Source of the DNA: Granulosicoccus sp036478565
Lineage (GTDB): Bacteria; Pseudomonadota; Gammaproteobacteria; Granulosicoccales; Granulosicoccaceae
Reading direction: 5' to 3'
Assembly: GCA_965224525.1 (NCBI GenBank)
Contig: OZ245050.1
Span: 4,030,001 to 4,094,000, forward strand
Length of the DNA: 64,000 nucleotides
Shown: positions 63,790 to 64,000 of the stretch, piece by piece
Numbering within the stretch: the stretch's first letter is position 1
Layout: each line of letters starts with the position of its first letter
Notes under the pieces: model-generated
What the model saw: the letters and a program-made list of their open reading frames with translations, nothing else
What the model was told of the DNA's origin: nothing
The model's database searches: none
Made by a program: the position numbers and the translations under genes

Positions 63790-64000
63790 TTACAAGTTGA
63801 CCTTGCGTGGCCGCCTTGACGTAATAATACCGGTATTCACGCCAGCCCAATTAAGGCCGCCAAACAGCCGAGCGTGTTCAATCTTGGTACAGCGGTCCAT
63901 GACTACCGTCAGACCCGCAGCCTCCGCGACTTCTCTGGCAGCATCGTTGACAACGCCCAGCTGCATCCATAAAACACGAGCCTTTACTGCAATGGCCTGT
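63790..64000 (-). CDS. YccU-like CoA-binding protein, cut by the window edge
   Basis: The last 69 codons of a gene that enters from the right edge. The visible part reads RVLWMQLGVVNDAAREVAEAAGL, then VVMDRCTKIEHARL, and ends at TAA 63790-63792. These are the C-terminal motifs of the YccU/CoA-binding-domain (Rossmann fold) family. The function is not established. It is on the same strand as metY and only 22 bases away, so the two form an operon. The N-terminus is outside the window. Confidence 0.85.
   Translation of the reverse strand, partial: QAIAVKARVLWMQLGVVNDAAREVAEAAGLTVVMDRCTKIEHARLFGGLNWAGVNTGIITSRRPRKVNL

Overview
The window looks like chromosomal DNA of a free-living, aerobic, probably marine Gram-negative gammaproteobacterium of moderate GC. 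The evidence is outer-membrane OmpA-type proteins, several lipoproteins, an aa3-type cytochrome c oxidase operon laid out as in gammaproteobacteria, SURF1 and Cox11 assembly factors, and a MoxR/DUF58/TgpA set. No tRNA, rRNA, CRISPR array, prophage or complete insertion sequence is visible. The taxonomic reading is inference from gene content only.

Layout. 1-4 kb: a cut gene at the left edge, then a BON/OmpA protein with a 44-copy Ala-Glu-Pro/Ser repeat, a coiled-coil membrane protein and a DsbA-like oxidoreductase. 4-12 kb: an exported DUF1800/DUF1501 pair, a TerC-family transporter, a broken repeat-rich BNR lipoprotein gene (two compensating frameshifts), a cysteine-rich secreted protein, a 178-bp nested inverted-repeat element and csaA. 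12-25.7 kb: OmpA lipoprotein, SLC13/RCK permease, an AstE/AspA-like deacylase homologue with altered motifs, a glycosyltransferase starting in a C10 tract, two small or SDR genes, a secreted GH16 glucanase with two FnIII domains, a HExxH lipoprotein, an HNH nuclease, an ABC exporter and a LysR regulator. 25.7-36 kb: amt-glnK ammonium uptake and sensing, an EAL phosphodiesterase with a CZB-like tail, a DUF349 protein, and the MoxR-DUF58-TgpA operon. 36-44 kb: a visibly AT-richer HIT/NTF2-like pair, a phytanoyl-CoA-dioxygenase-like gene, nudC, a PaiB-type flavoprotein, and a flavodoxin-fold/Kef antiporter/MATE operon. 44-52.8 kb: the cytochrome oxidase cluster (ctaC, ctaD, a 34-residue membrane peptide not previously called, ctaG, ctaE, then a DUF2909 protein, SURF1 and a SCO-like protein), DUF2970, a membrane M48 peptidase and two YbjQ proteins. 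53-55.6 kb: a tight three-gene set of nucleosidase-like protein, spore-photoproduct-lyase-like radical SAM enzyme and SDR. 55.6-60.6 kb: four Pho-box-like direct repeats at exactly 11-bp steps, then a GH17-GT2 fusion glucan synthase and an LtaS/OpgB-type phosphoglycerol transferase. 60.6-64 kb: a GFA-family protein, a DUF481 outer-membrane protein, metY and the end of a YccU-like CoA-binding gene.

The two most promising under-described systems are (a) the GH17-GT2 plus LtaS-like pair, which could make and decorate a periplasmic beta-glucan and may be tied to phosphate status by the Pho-box array, and (b) the nucleosidase/SPL-like/SDR cluster, whose radical SAM enzyme keeps both the cluster cysteines and a fourth cysteine spaced as in true spore photoproduct lyase although the host should not sporulate. 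A third theme is simple-sequence variation: a C10 tract inside a glycosyltransferase start, a 9-bp and a 36-bp coding minisatellite, and short tandem repeats next to other genes.
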